Assembly (NCBI RefSeq): GCF_002362255.1
Contig: NZ_LPVV01000023.1
Span: 62,001-126,000 of the forward strand
Direction: 5' to 3'
Source of the DNA: Microbacterium sp. SZ1
Lineage (GTDB): Bacteria; Actinomycetota; Actinomycetes; Actinomycetales; Microbacteriaceae
DNA: 64,000 nt
Below the pieces are notes generated by a model. That model was not told the DNA's origin, searched no databases, and saw nothing but the letters and a program-made list of their open reading frames with translations. The position numbers and the translations under genes were made by a program. Below, one piece after another: positions 8,274 to 18,400 of the stretch (its first letter is position 1; the number at the start of each line of letters is the position of its first letter).

Positions 8274-9302
8274 ATGAGTGACCCCGAGGTTCCCCAGCCC
8301 GAGCGGCGGAAGGACGTCGATGACGTCGTCGACAGCGCGAACGCTGGTCTCGACGCCGCCGAGGCCGCCCGCGCGGACGTTCCCGGCCGTTCGACGACGG
8401 ATGCCGCGGAGGGCGACGTCCCCGCACCGCGCACGGATCCGGCCGTCGACCCCGATCTCGCCGCTTTCGAGGCGGCCGAACGCGAGCACCCCGGCACGTT
8501 CTCCACGCCGGAGCTGAACGATCTCGCGCGCTCCGAGGAGCGCGACTCCTCCTTCTCCGATCGGGATGCCGACGCCACGGCCGCACACTCCGCTCCGATC
8601 GTGCACAGCGAGTCGACCATGGCGTCCGCCGCCTACTCGGCACCCGACGACACCGAGACGCGCGTCGTGCCCTCCGAGCCGGTCGTCGCGGAGCGCACGG
8701 CGGTCGCCGAGCCCGTCGTCGCGCCCGCCTTCACGCAGCAGCCCATCTTCGTCCAGGCGCCCGAGCCGCCGCGCGAACGCGGCAACCGCGGGACCGCCGG
8801 AGCCATCGGCCTGCTCGCGACCCTCGCGTTCGCGATCCTGTACCTCGGGACGACCCTCGGCCTGGGCGCGTGGACCGGAGACGTCACCGCCGAGAACATC
8901 GGCCAGTCCGCCCTCGCGCCGCTGACGACCTGGGGCTTCTGGGTGCCGGTGGTGGTCTTCTTCCTCGGGTTCTGGCTGCTCGGGGCCTTCATCAACCGCG
9001 GCCGCTGGGGCCTGTGGGTGGTGTTCGGCATCATCGTCGGGCTCTTCGCCTGGGGCGGCCATCTGCTCGGCCAGCTGTTCGAGGAGCGGTTCTGGCTGCT
9101 CACCGCCCGCGAGGGGAGCGAACTGATCGGCGAGCAGCTGTTCGCGCCGCTCGCGATCGCCGCTTTCGTGTTCGGTCGCGAGCTGACCATCTGGTTCGGG
9201 GCGTGGGTCGCCCGCAGCGGCGCCCGCAAGACCGAGCTCAACGCCGAGGCCCAGCGCGAGTACGAGCGCACGCTCGAGGCCGGGCCGACCCTCTCGAGGT
9301 GA
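8274..9302 (+). CDS. Membrane protein with acidic disordered N-terminus
   Basis: A 342-residue protein. Residues 1 to about 175 are acidic, Ala/Pro/Glu/Asp-rich and likely disordered. They are followed by about four hydrophobic segments, including [36 protein letters not shown] and [16 protein letters not shown], and a charged C-terminus. ATG 8274 is preceded by GAGAGG with a 7-nt spacer, and a possible -10 TAATCT lies at 8236-8241. It is translationally coupled (TGATG) to the next membrane protein gene. The family is not recognised. The layout suggests an envelope protein with a long cytoplasmic tail, but this is inference. Confidence 0.75.
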   Translation: MSDPEVPQPERRKDVDDVVDSANAGLDAAEAARADVPGRSTTDAAEGDVPAPRTDPAVDPDLAAFEAAEREHPGTFSTPELNDLARSEERDSSFSDRDADATAAHSAPIVHSESTMASAAYSAPDDTETRVVPSEPVVAERTAVAEPVVAPAFTQQPIFVQAPEPPRERGNRGTAGAIGLLATLAFAILYLGTTLGLGAWTGDVTAENIGQSALAPLTTWGFWVPVVVFFLGFWLLGAFINRGRWGLWVVFGIIVGLFAWGGHLLGQLFEERFWLLTAREGSELIGEQLFAPLAIAAFVFGRELTIWFGAWVARSGARKTELNAEAQREYERTLEAGPTLSR

Positions 9303-9802
9303 TGGCCGATACCTCGTCGCCGAACCCCCGCGGACCCGGGTCCGCGGGGGTTTCGCGCGTCCTGGCGCTCACTCTCGCCACGATCGGGTTCTTCGCGCTG
9401 GCGGTGTTCGGGCTCGGTGCGCTCAGCGTCGCGACCGACGCCGACATCATCGCGGTGCGCGGCCTCGGTCAGATCCCCGGGGTGGTCGGGATGCTCGGGG
9501 CTCTCGTCGCCTTCGCGCTCATGCTGTGGTCGTCGCTGCGCCGAGAGCATCCATCCTTCCTGTCGGTGCCGGCGACGGCTCTCGCCACCGCGCTGTCGCA
9601 CCTGATCGTGCTGTGGGCGGCGGTGCTGGTGGCGCGCGGCGATCTCGTGATCGCGACGGCAGTGGCCGGTGATCTCGTGCGTGGCGGAGCGAGTGCCGTG
9701 CTCCTCGTGGCGGCGGCGATCGCCGCGTGGGCAGGCGTGGCCCTCCGTCGTACCAGGTCGGGACGGCCGCGGTGGCCTTGGGAGGACGAGGACTCGGAGT
9801 GA
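9302..9802 (+). CDS. Four-helix membrane protein, unknown
   Basis: A 166-residue protein with four predicted membrane segments, at about residues 18-42, 55-78, 90-115 and 118-148, and a basic-acidic tail ending [12 protein letters not shown] 9302 overlaps the stop of the preceding gene (TGATG), and GAGGT just before it can serve as ribosome binding site, so the two membrane proteins are almost certainly co-translated and may form a complex. No family was recognised. Confidence 0.75.
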   Translation: MADTSSPNPRGPGSAGVSRVLALTLATIGFFALAVFGLGALSVATDADIIAVRGLGQIPGVVGMLGALVAFALMLWSSLRREHPSFLSVPATALATALSHLIVLWAAVLVARGDLVIATAVAGDLVRGGASAVLLVAAAIAAWAGVALRRTRSGRPRWPWEDEDSE

Positions 9803-9862
9803 CGCCCCGCCGTCCTGCGCGAAATCGCCGCGCGCGGCGTGCGCGCATCGTACGCTCTACGT

Positions 9863-10510
9863 GTGGAGCGCTCGCTGGAGACGCAGGTCGACCAGGCCGT
9901 CGAGGCCTGGCTGCGCTGGGTGCCGCGCTGGGAGCCGGCCACCCACCGAGGGCGCGTCGCGCCCTGTCGCCGGTGCCTCGGGTCACCGATCCTCTCCGCG
10001 GCCGGCATCGGCGCGAACGCCCCGCACGGCGTGCAGCACGGTCTGTCGACGCGCATGAAGACCATCGTCGACCATGCGGTCGCGGAGTACACGGCGCGGA
10101 ACCTGCCGATGCTGCAACGGGAGCTGGATCAGCAGGCCGCCCGCAATCGCGCGCGCACCTACCGTCCGGCCGACGACTTGGATCCGGAGTTCGACGGGCT
10201 GCCGCTCGACCCCGAGCCGGTGCCGGGGGCGCCGTTCCTGTTCACGATCGCGGGTCTCGCCGACGACGAGTCCGCCGCGCTCCCGCCGCTCCCGCCGCTG
10301 ACCGACGAGGCGAAGGCGGCGCTGCGGCAGGAGGTCGCTCTCGCCGACGAGTACGCGAACATGGTGGGCCGCGAGATCTGCGGCATCCTGCTTCGCCATC
10401 GCATCCGCATCCAGGCGGCCATCTCGCAGCACGTCGAGCCGCAGATCGAGGCGATGCTCGCCGAACTCACGCAGTCGCTCGACTCTCCCTTCGACCCGGA
10501 TGTGCCGTAG
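9863..10510 (+). CDS. Conserved-looking hypothetical protein upstream of the str operon
   Basis: A 215-residue soluble protein with no recognised domain. Near residue 35 it has CRRC, a single two-cysteine pair, then a long helical part, a Pro/Leu-rich acidic middle and a second helical part containing REICGILLRHRIRIQ. The start GTG 9863 is chosen over the longer frame from 9839 because a TACGCT box (9851-9856) ends 6 nt before it. The str operon promoter begins only 22 bp after its stop. The function is unknown. Confidence 0.65.
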   Translation: MERSLETQVDQAVEAWLRWVPRWEPATHRGRVAPCRRCLGSPILSAAGIGANAPHGVQHGLSTRMKTIVDHAVAEYTARNLPMLQRELDQQAARNRARTYRPADDLDPEFDGLPLDPEPVPGAPFLFTIAGLADDESAALPPLPPLTDEAKAALRQEVALADEYANMVGREICGILLRHRIRIQAAISQHVEPQIEAMLAELTQSLDSPFDPDVP

Positions 10511-10532
10511 CTCCGGAGTCGGCTGCGGTCAT

Positions 10533-10729
10533 TTGACCGCTCAGGTTACGCGGCATTACACTTGATCAGGTGTGTGCACGTCTCGACGTGCGCGCTGGGC
10601 GTCGGCTCCATGGCCGGTCCGCCCCCACGGCATACCCACCACCGCAAAAGCTCGCCGGTTCCGGCGTGCCGGTGGGTCATGATGTGAAACCCATCACGCT
10701 GTCACCGTGCAGCACTATGAGGAGAGAAC
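10533..10729 (+). promoter_or_regulatory. str operon promoter and structured leader
   Basis: A -35 box TTGACC (10533-10538) and -10 box TACACT (10557-10562), 18 bp apart, give a strong vegetative promoter. Transcription should start near 10569, leaving a leader of about 160 nt before rpsL. The leader contains arms ACCCACC (10634-10640) and GGTGGGT (10671-10677) enclosing a smaller CGCC/GGCG hairpin, so folding may tune str operon expression. AGGAGAG lies 4 nt before the rpsL GTG. Confidence 0.7.
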
Positions 10730-11098
10730 GTGCCAACCATTCAGCAGTTGGTTCGCAAGGGTCGCTCGCCCAAGGTCTCGAAGACCAAGGCGCCGGCGCT
10801 CAAGTCGAACCCGCAGCAGGCCGGGGTCTGCACCCGCGTCTACACCACCACCCCGAAGAAGCCGAACTCGGCGATGCGCAAGGTCGCTCGTGTGAAGCTC
10901 CGCAACGGCACCGAGGTCACCGCGTACATCCCCGGTGAGGGCCACAACCTGCAGGAGCACTCGCTGGTGCTCGTGCGCGGTGGTCGTGTCAAGGACCTCC
11001 CCGGTGTCCGTTACAAGATCGTCCGTGGCGCCCTGGACACCCAGGCCGTCAAGAACCGTAAGCAGGCTCGCAGCCGCTACGGCGCGAAGAAGGGCTGA
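10730..11098 (+). CDS. rpsL: Small ribosomal subunit protein S12
   Basis: A 122-residue S12, the decoding-centre protein. The TPKKPNS loop has Lys at residue 43 and [10 protein letters not shown] has Lys at 88; these are the positions changed in streptomycin-resistant strains, and both are wild type here. The GTG start follows AGGAGAG. It is the first gene of the str operon, 5 bp before rpsG. Confidence 0.98.
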   Translation: MPTIQQLVRKGRSPKVSKTKAPALKSNPQQAGVCTRVYTTTPKKPNSAMRKVARVKLRNGTEVTAYIPGEGHNLQEHSLVLVRGGRVKDLPGVRYKIVRGALDTQAVKNRKQARSRYGAKKG

Positions 11099-11103
11099 GT
11101 CCA

Positions 11104-11574
11104 ATGCCTCGTAAGGGTCCCGCCCCCAAGCGTCCCGTCGTCAACGACCCGGTCTACGGCGCTCCGATCGTCAGCCAGCTGGTCAACAAGATCCTGGTCG
11201 ACGGCAAGAAGTCGCTCGCCGAGTCGATCGTCTACAACGCCCTCCGCGGCGTCGAGGCGAAGAACGGCCAGGACGCCGTCGCCACGCTGAAGAAGGCGCT
11301 CGACAACGTCCGCCCGACTCTCGAGGTCAAGAGCCGCCGCGTCGGTGGTTCGACCTACCAGGTGCCGGTCGAGGTCAAGCCTCACCGCGCCAACACCCTC
11401 GCCCTGCGCTGGCTCGTGAGCTACGCCAAGGGTCGTCGTGAGAAGACGATGACCGAGCGTCTGCAGAACGAGATCCTCGACGCGTCGAACGGCCTGGGTG
11501 CCGCGGTCAAGCGCCGCGAGGACACCCACAAGATGGCCGAGTCGAACCGCGCGTTCGCTCACTACCGCTGGTGA
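11104..11574 (+). CDS. rpsG: Small ribosomal subunit protein S7
   Basis: A 156-residue S7, which nucleates 30S head assembly on 16S rRNA. The N-terminus [10 protein letters not shown], the YQVPVEV segment and the C-terminal [13 protein letters not shown] are as expected, and the length is standard. It lies 5 bp after rpsL in the str operon. An 11-bp GC hairpin (11584-11610) follows the stop, before fusA. Confidence 0.98.
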   Translation: MPRKGPAPKRPVVNDPVYGAPIVSQLVNKILVDGKKSLAESIVYNALRGVEAKNGQDAVATLKKALDNVRPTLEVKSRRVGGSTYQVPVEVKPHRANTLALRWLVSYAKGRREKTMTERLQNEILDASNGLGAAVKRREDTHKMAESNRAFAHYRW

Positions 11575-11583
11575 CAGCCTCGT

Positions 11584-11610
11584 CCGCCCCCGGCCACACG
11601 CCGGGGGCGG
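11584..11610 (+). terminator. Strong hairpin between rpsG and fusA
   Basis: Perfect 11-bp arms CCGCCCCCGGC and GCCGGGGGCGG with a 5-nt loop begin 10 bp after rpsG. No T-run follows, so it may act as a partial terminator, a processing site or a 3' stabiliser that makes rpsL-rpsG and fusA levels differ. Confidence 0.5.
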
Positions 11611-11658
11611 GCACCCCCTCTTCGCAGTACGACTGCACGAAAAGATAAGGACACTCCT

Positions 11659-13773
11659 GTGGCACAAGACGTGCTCACCGACCTGAGCAAGGTTCGGAAC
11701 ATCGGCATCATGGCGCACATCGATGCTGGAAAGACCACGACGACCGAGCGCATCCTGTTCTACACGGGCGTCAACCACAAGCTCGGCGAGACGCACGACG
11801 GCGCCTCGACCACCGACTGGATGGAGCAGGAGAAGGAGCGCGGCATCACGATCACGTCTGCCGCCGTGACCTGCTTCTGGAACAAGAACCAGATCAACAT
11901 CATCGACACCCCCGGTCACGTGGACTTCACGGTCGAGGTGGAGCGCTCGCTCCGCGTCCTCGACGGCGCGGTCGCCGTGTTCGACGGCAAGGAGGGCGTC
12001 GAGCCCCAGTCCGAGACCGTGTGGCGTCAGGCCGACAAGTACAACGTCCCCCGCATCTGCTTCGTCAACAAGATGGACAAGCTCGGCGCGGACTTCTACT
12101 TCACCGTCGACACCATCATCAACCGCCTCGGTGCCAAGCCGCTCGTGCTGCAGCTCCCGATCGGCGCCGAGAACGACTTCGTCGGCGTCATCGACCTCGT
12201 CGAGATGCGCGCGCTGGTCTGGCCCGGCGACGCCAAGGGTGACGTGACCATGGGTGCGTCGTACGAGATCCAGGAGATCCCGGCCGACCTCAAGGACAAG
12301 GCCGAGGACTACCGCCAGCAGCTGCTGGAGACGGTCGCCGAGACCGACGAGGAGCTTCTCGAGAAGTTCTTCGGCGGCGAGGAGCTCACGGTCGCCGAGA
12401 TCAAGGGCGCCATCCGCAAGATGGTCGTCGCCTCGGAGATCTACCCCGTGCTCTGCGGCTCGGCGTTCAAGAACCGCGGTGTGCAGCCGATGCTGGACGC
12501 CGTCGTCGACTACCTCCCGTCCCCGCTGGACGTGCCCGCCATCGAGGCGCACGACCCGAAGGACGAGGAGAAGATCATCGAGCGTCACCCCGACGCGAAG
12601 GACCCGTTCGCAGCCCTGGCCTTCAAGGTCGCGGTGCACCCGTTCTTCGGTCGTCTGACGTACGTGCGCGTCTACTCGGGCGAGCTCGAGTCGGGCGCTC
12701 AGGTCATCAACTCGACCAAGGGCAAGAAGGAGCGCATCGGAAAGATCTTCCAGATGCACGCCAACAAGGAGAACCCGGTCGACAAGCTGACCGCCGGCAA
12801 CATCTACGCCGTGATCGGCCTGAAGGACACCACCACCGGTGACACCCTCGCCGCGATCGACGCGCCGGTCGTCCTCGAGTCGATGACGTTCCCGGAGCCG
12901 GTGATCGAGGTCGCCATCGAGCCGAAGACCAAGGCCGACCAGGAGAAGCTGGGTCTCGCGATCCAGAAGCTCGCCGAGGAGGACCCGACCTTCCGCACGG
13001 AGCTCAACCCGGAGACCGGTCAGACGACCATCAAGGGCATGGGCGAGCTGCACCTCGACATCCTCGTCGACCGCATGAAGCGCGAGTTCCGCGTCGAGGC
13101 GAACGTCGGCAAGCCGCAGGTGGCGTACCGCGAGACGATCCGCAAGGCCGTCGAGAAGCACGACTACACGCACAAGAAGCAGACCGGCGGATCGGGCCAG
13201 TTCGCCAAGATCCAGTTCAACATCGAGCCGCTCGAGCTCGACGGTGAGAAGACCTACGAGTTCGTGAACTCGGTCACCGGTGGTCGCATCCCGCGTGAGT
13301 ACATCGGCTCGATCGACGCCGGTTTCCAGGACGCGATGAACGTCGGCGTGCTCGCCGGCTACCCGATGGTGGGCGTCAAGGCGACCATCGTCGACGGTGC
13401 GGCCCACGACGTCGACTCCTCGGAGATGGCGTTCAAGATCGCGGGCTCCATGGGCTTCAAGGAGGCCGCTCGTCGCGCGAACCCCGTGCTGCTCGAGCCG
13501 CTGATGGCCGTCGAGGTCCGTACTCCCGAGGAGTACATGGGCGACGTCATCGGCGACCTGAACTCGCGTCGCGGCCAGATCCAGTCGATGGAGGACGCCG
13601 CAGGCGTCAAGGTCGTCCGCGCGTCGGTGCCGCTGTCCGAGATGTTCGGCTACATCGGCGACCTGCGCTCGAAGACCTCGGGCCGTGCCGTCTACTCCAT
13701 GGAGTTCGACAGCTACGCCGAGGTCCCGCGCGCCGTGGCCGACGAGATCGTCCAGAAGGCCAAGGGCGAGTAA
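11659..13773 (+). CDS. fusA: Elongation factor G
   Basis: A 704-residue translocase GTPase that moves tRNAs and mRNA on the ribosome. The G1 motif AHIDAGKTT is near residue 20, the G3 motif DTPGHVDF near 90 and the G4 motif NKMDKLG near 140, and domains II-V follow at full length. The GTG 11659 start has AAGGA about 8 nt upstream. It lies in the str operon between rpsG and tuf and is followed by a 12-bp terminator hairpin. The frame on the opposite strand is also open over 2.7 kb, which is a GC effect. Confidence 0.98.
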   Translation: MAQDVLTDLSKVRNIGIMAHIDAGKTTTTERILFYTGVNHKLGETHDGASTTDWMEQEKERGITITSAAVTCFWNKNQINIIDTPGHVDFTVEVERSLRVLDGAVAVFDGKEGVEPQSETVWRQADKYNVPRICFVNKMDKLGADFYFTVDTIINRLGAKPLVLQLPIGAENDFVGVIDLVEMRALVWPGDAKGDVTMGASYEIQEIPADLKDKAEDYRQQLLETVAETDEELLEKFFGGEELTVAEIKGAIRKMVVASEIYPVLCGSAFKNRGVQPMLDAVVDYLPSPLDVPAIEAHDPKDEEKIIERHPDAKDPFAALAFKVAVHPFFGRLTYVRVYSGELESGAQVINSTKGKKERIGKIFQMHANKENPVDKLTAGNIYAVIGLKDTTTGDTLAAIDAPVVLESMTFPEPVIEVAIEPKTKADQEKLGLAIQKLAEEDPTFRTELNPETGQTTIKGMGELHLDILVDRMKREFRVEANVGKPQVAYRETIRKAVEKHDYTHKKQTGGSGQFAKIQFNIEPLELDGEKTYEFVNSVTGGRIPREYIGSIDAGFQDAMNVGVLAGYPMVGVKATIVDGAAHDVDSSEMAFKIAGSMGFKEAARRANPVLLEPLMAVEVRTPEEYMGDVIGDLNSRRGQIQSMEDAAGVKVVRASVPLSEMFGYIGDLRSKTSGRAVYSMEFDSYAEVPRAVADEIVQKAKGE

Positions 13774-13779
13774 CCCTTT

Positions 13780-13809
13780 CTGGGAGCCGGGTTCCGGCCC
13801 GGCTCCCAG
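13780..13809 (+). terminator. Terminator after fusA
   Basis: Perfect 12-bp arms CTGGGAGCCGGG and CCCGGCTCCCAG with loop TTCCGG begin 7 bp after the fusA stop. It separates fusA from the tuf promoter. Confidence 0.8.
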
Positions 13810-13839
13810 GTCACCTACAACTTCACATTCCCTCTCTAC

Positions 13840-13845
13840 TAAACT
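13840..13845 (+). promoter_or_regulatory. tuf promoter -10 box
   Basis: TAAACT lies in an A/T-rich stretch after the fusA terminator, with only a weak -35 about 17-18 bp upstream. A start near 13852 would give a leader of about 70 nt ending in GAGGAGG before the tuf GTG. Confidence 0.5.
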
Positions 13846-13920
13846 GAGAATCACACCCGTAGAGAACCGGTCGCAATCCAGTGCCCGGCACCTCTACAAC
13901 GACGTCCTGAGGAGGACCCA

Positions 13921-15114
<1,194 letters not shown>

Positions 15115-15128
15115 GCATCTGCTTCCTG

Positions 15129-15164
15129 CGAAAGGGGTCGGACCTTCGGGTCCGGCCCCTTTCG
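15129..15164. terminator. Terminator after tuf
   Basis: Arms CGAAAGGGGTCGGACC and GGTCCGGCCCCTTTCG form a 16-bp stem with one T-G wobble and a TTCG tetraloop. It begins 15 bp after the tuf stop and should work on both strands. Confidence 0.85.
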
Positions 15165-15189
15165 TCGTCCCCGGCGGCGCACGTCTGGA

Positions 15190-15252
15190 TATATGAGCTT
15201 GAATATAACTTGAAGTGTCATATAAGGTGAGAGTCGCTGCACTTCGTGCAGC
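15190..15252 (+). promoter_or_regulatory. AT-rich promoter with palindrome, upstream of the giant gene
   Basis: A sharp A/T-rich island. TTGAAT (15199-15204) and TATAAG (15221-15226), 16 bp apart, look like a vegetative promoter. It is framed by a 35-bp inverted repeat with perfect 7-bp arms TATATGA (15190-15196) and TCATATA (15218-15224), and CTTGAA is repeated directly at 15198 and 15209, 11 bp apart. A 7-bp hairpin GCTGCAC/GTGCAGC (15236-15252) falls just after the expected transcription start. A leader of about 175 nt follows. A repressor or activator site is likely. Confidence 0.55.
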
Positions 15253-15408
15253 CCGTGTGCGTCTCCCGGGGTCAAGGCCGGGATGACGGCTATCGTTGCG
15301 TTCCGCTGAAACCCCCGAGGTTCGCGGTCCCGCATCCGTGGTGTGCATGCGCGAGGGGAGTGCCTGCACGCCGGGGAGTGGTGTGCGGGGTCATAGGGGA
15401 GTTTCAGC

Positions 15409-18400
15409 ATGCGTTCGACCCTGCGTCGAAAGATGAATCAGCGCGCCCGGAGACTGACGGCCGTCACCGCCGTCGTCTCTCTCATCGCGGGAGCACTGGC
15501 TCTCGGGGTGTCGGCGCAGATGGCCACCGCCGCGCCGTGGGCGCCGCGCGTCTCCGCCGAGAACGTCGACCCCGCGTCGGCCGGCAAGGGCTTCGTGCTC
15601 GCAGGTGAGAACGTCGGCTTCGACATCGCCGTCACGAACACCGACGGGGGAGCGCAGTTCAACCTGAGCCTCGTCGCCGCGCTTCCGGCATCCGTCTCCT
15701 TCGTCTCGGCCGGAGCGTTCGGCGCACCGACCGTCTTCCAGGCCGGAGAGGCGCTGCCGAACCGCTCGCGCACGGTCGACGCCGACTGCCTCGCGAGCGG
15801 GCTCGTGCCGTCGGACGAGCCGCCGCTCTGCGCCGTGCCCGAGGGGCAGCAGGTCTGGGTGTGGTCGAACGTCAACGACCTCCCGCAGGGAGGGACCGTC
15901 TCGTCGACCGTCATGGTCGCTCCGATCGCCGACCTGTACCCCGTCGGCGGCGAGGTCGGCTTCTCCATCCGCGCCTACACGAGCGACGACCCCTCGCGCC
16001 TTCCCACCTTCGACGGCTCGCCGAGCGTCGCGAAGACCACGACCCACACCTCCGGCGCCGGCACCGCGACGGATGACGTGCCCGTGCAGGCGCTGCGCAT
16101 CGTGAAGAGCGAACCGAGCGTCGAGAGCGAGCTTCTCCGTGGCGTGCACCGCAACGTCACCACCTACACGCTGCGGGTCGAGAACACCACGCGCGGCACG
16201 ACGTCCGGCGTGACGGTCACCGACTATCTGCCGGCCGGACTCGAGTACCTCGGGCTCGCCACGACCGACAACTCCTCTCGCCCGGAGTATCAGGGTGCCG
16301 GTCCTGTTTCCGGCGGCACCACCGCGGGGGAGACCGTCGACACCGTCGCGTTCACGGCGGCGGAGGCCGCTGCGCTGCGGCTCCCTGGTGCAGGCGTCTA
16401 CACCAAGGTCGTCTGGACGCTGGGCGAGCTGGCGGCCGGCGCGACCGCCGAGATCCGGTATCACGCTGCCGTGCCGCTCCTGGCCAACGCCCTGTGGCCC
16501 GCCGGCGCCACCCCATCCGGGGCGGGCACGCAGGCCGCGAACCTCGACAACAACACGGGCGCGTCCACCCGCCACGGCGGCGCCGAGTCCCCCGAGGCTG
16601 CGCAGACCTTCCGCAACGTCGCGGTCGTCGCCGGCGCGTACCAGGGCCCGGTGTTCGAGGGAGACCCCGCGCACCGGGCCGCCACCGACGATGATGACGA
16701 GGTCATCGAGGCGGTCGACATCCGCGTCGTGAAGGGCGTCGAGTCGGGCGGTCTCTTCGCCACGGGCTCTGTCGCCACCTACTCGGTTCGCGTCGACGTG
16801 AGCGAGTACGTGGACGCGCACAACATCGTGCTGACCGACGTCATCCCGAACGGTCTCTGCCCCGCCTTCCCCGTGTCCGGCGGCGACACCGTGCTGAAGA
16901 TCGACGACCGTACCGTGTCGAAGGAGGGGTGGAACCTCGAGATCCCCGGCGATGCGTGCAACCTCCCGAGCGCGGCCAGCGGCGCCGTGCTCTCGCCCGG
17001 GTTGCAGCTGACCGCCCTCGCGTACGACACGACCGACGGCACCTTCACAGCCACCTTCGCCGTCGACGACCTCGCCGCCGGTGCCTCGTTCACGGGGGAG
17101 TACTCCGTGATGCAGCGTCCGAACTACACCGGCGCGAACGGCGGCACGAGCTCGGGCGACAGATTCCTCAACACGGTCAGGGTCGCGGCCGAGACCGAGC
17201 CGATCGCGGCGATCGCGAACGACCCCGCGCTGAGCCACCTCGTCGGCACTCGTCATGCCCTCGACGACTCATCCGCACTGATCACCTCGAACTACACGGG
17301 TCTCGAGAAGGTCGTGCTCGAGCGCGGCGACTCGCCGGCGGATGCCGACGCGACGTGGTCCGCCGAGAGCGCGACGCCGTTCTCGCCCGGCGACGACGTC
17401 TGGTACCGCGTGACGGTGCCGTTCGCGAAGGGCATCGACACGCGCAACCCGATCCTCACCGACTACCTTCCCGAGGGCGTCGAGATCGCCGAGATCCGGT
17501 ACGGGTTCCGGGGGATCCCCGGCTTCAGCAACACGGCCGGCCCCGTGGCCTGGGGCTCCGGCACGTTCCCCACCGACTACATCCCGGACACGGCCGCGAG
17601 CGGCACCTCGCTCACCTGGGAGTTCGGCGACCACAACCGCACCGGCAGCGGTGACCGGTTCATGCCGGCCGGCAGCGCGGTGATCGTCTACATCCGCGCC
17701 GAGGTGGTCTCGCTGTCGGCATCGCGCGACGACGTCGACAGCCCGCTCAACCACGCCAAGTACCAGCAGGTCAACGTCGACGGCGAGATCTCGTTCCTGC
17801 GCGACGACGCGGGCATCGACCTCGACTGGGGAGCGACCCTGACCAAGGGCATCCGATCGGTGAACGGCTCCGTGATCGGGGACGACTTCGGGGCACGGAT
17901 CCCCACGCGCCAGGTGGTGCAGGGGGATGCCGTCGACTACCGCATCGACGTCACCGCACCGCAGAACGCCACGACCGACTACATGGTCTGGGACGTCCTG
18001 CCCGCCGGCGTCACCACGGCCGACGTCGGCTCGTTCACCTCGGAGCTCTACGACGCGGGCACCACCACGTCCATCCCGGCCGGCGACGTCACGGTCGCCG
18101 CGTACGACGCCGGAGACGCCCTGCCCGACGGCATCGCGCTGACGAGCGAGTTCGCCGGTCGCTCGGTGATCGCCTGGAAGGTCGGCGCCTCTGTCGCCGG
18201 CTCCACGGCGGCGACGGAGACCGCGCCGCAGCAGGTGCGTGGGCTGACGCTGGGTTACACGCTCACCGTGCCGGCAGGCGTCGACGGCGGGGGAGCCGCC
18301 GCTCAGCTCACGCAGAGCTACACCAACACCGCGGGCCTCGTCAGCTATGCGGTCGAGAACACCCCGAGCCGCACCACCACGGTCGTGCCCCAGGGCGTCG

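Noticed and set aside
11077..13854. 925-residue open frame antisense to fusA
   Set aside because: Stop-free antisense frames are common at this GC content. The sequence is Leu/Val/Asp/Arg-rich without motifs, and the plus strand carries a complete EF-G.
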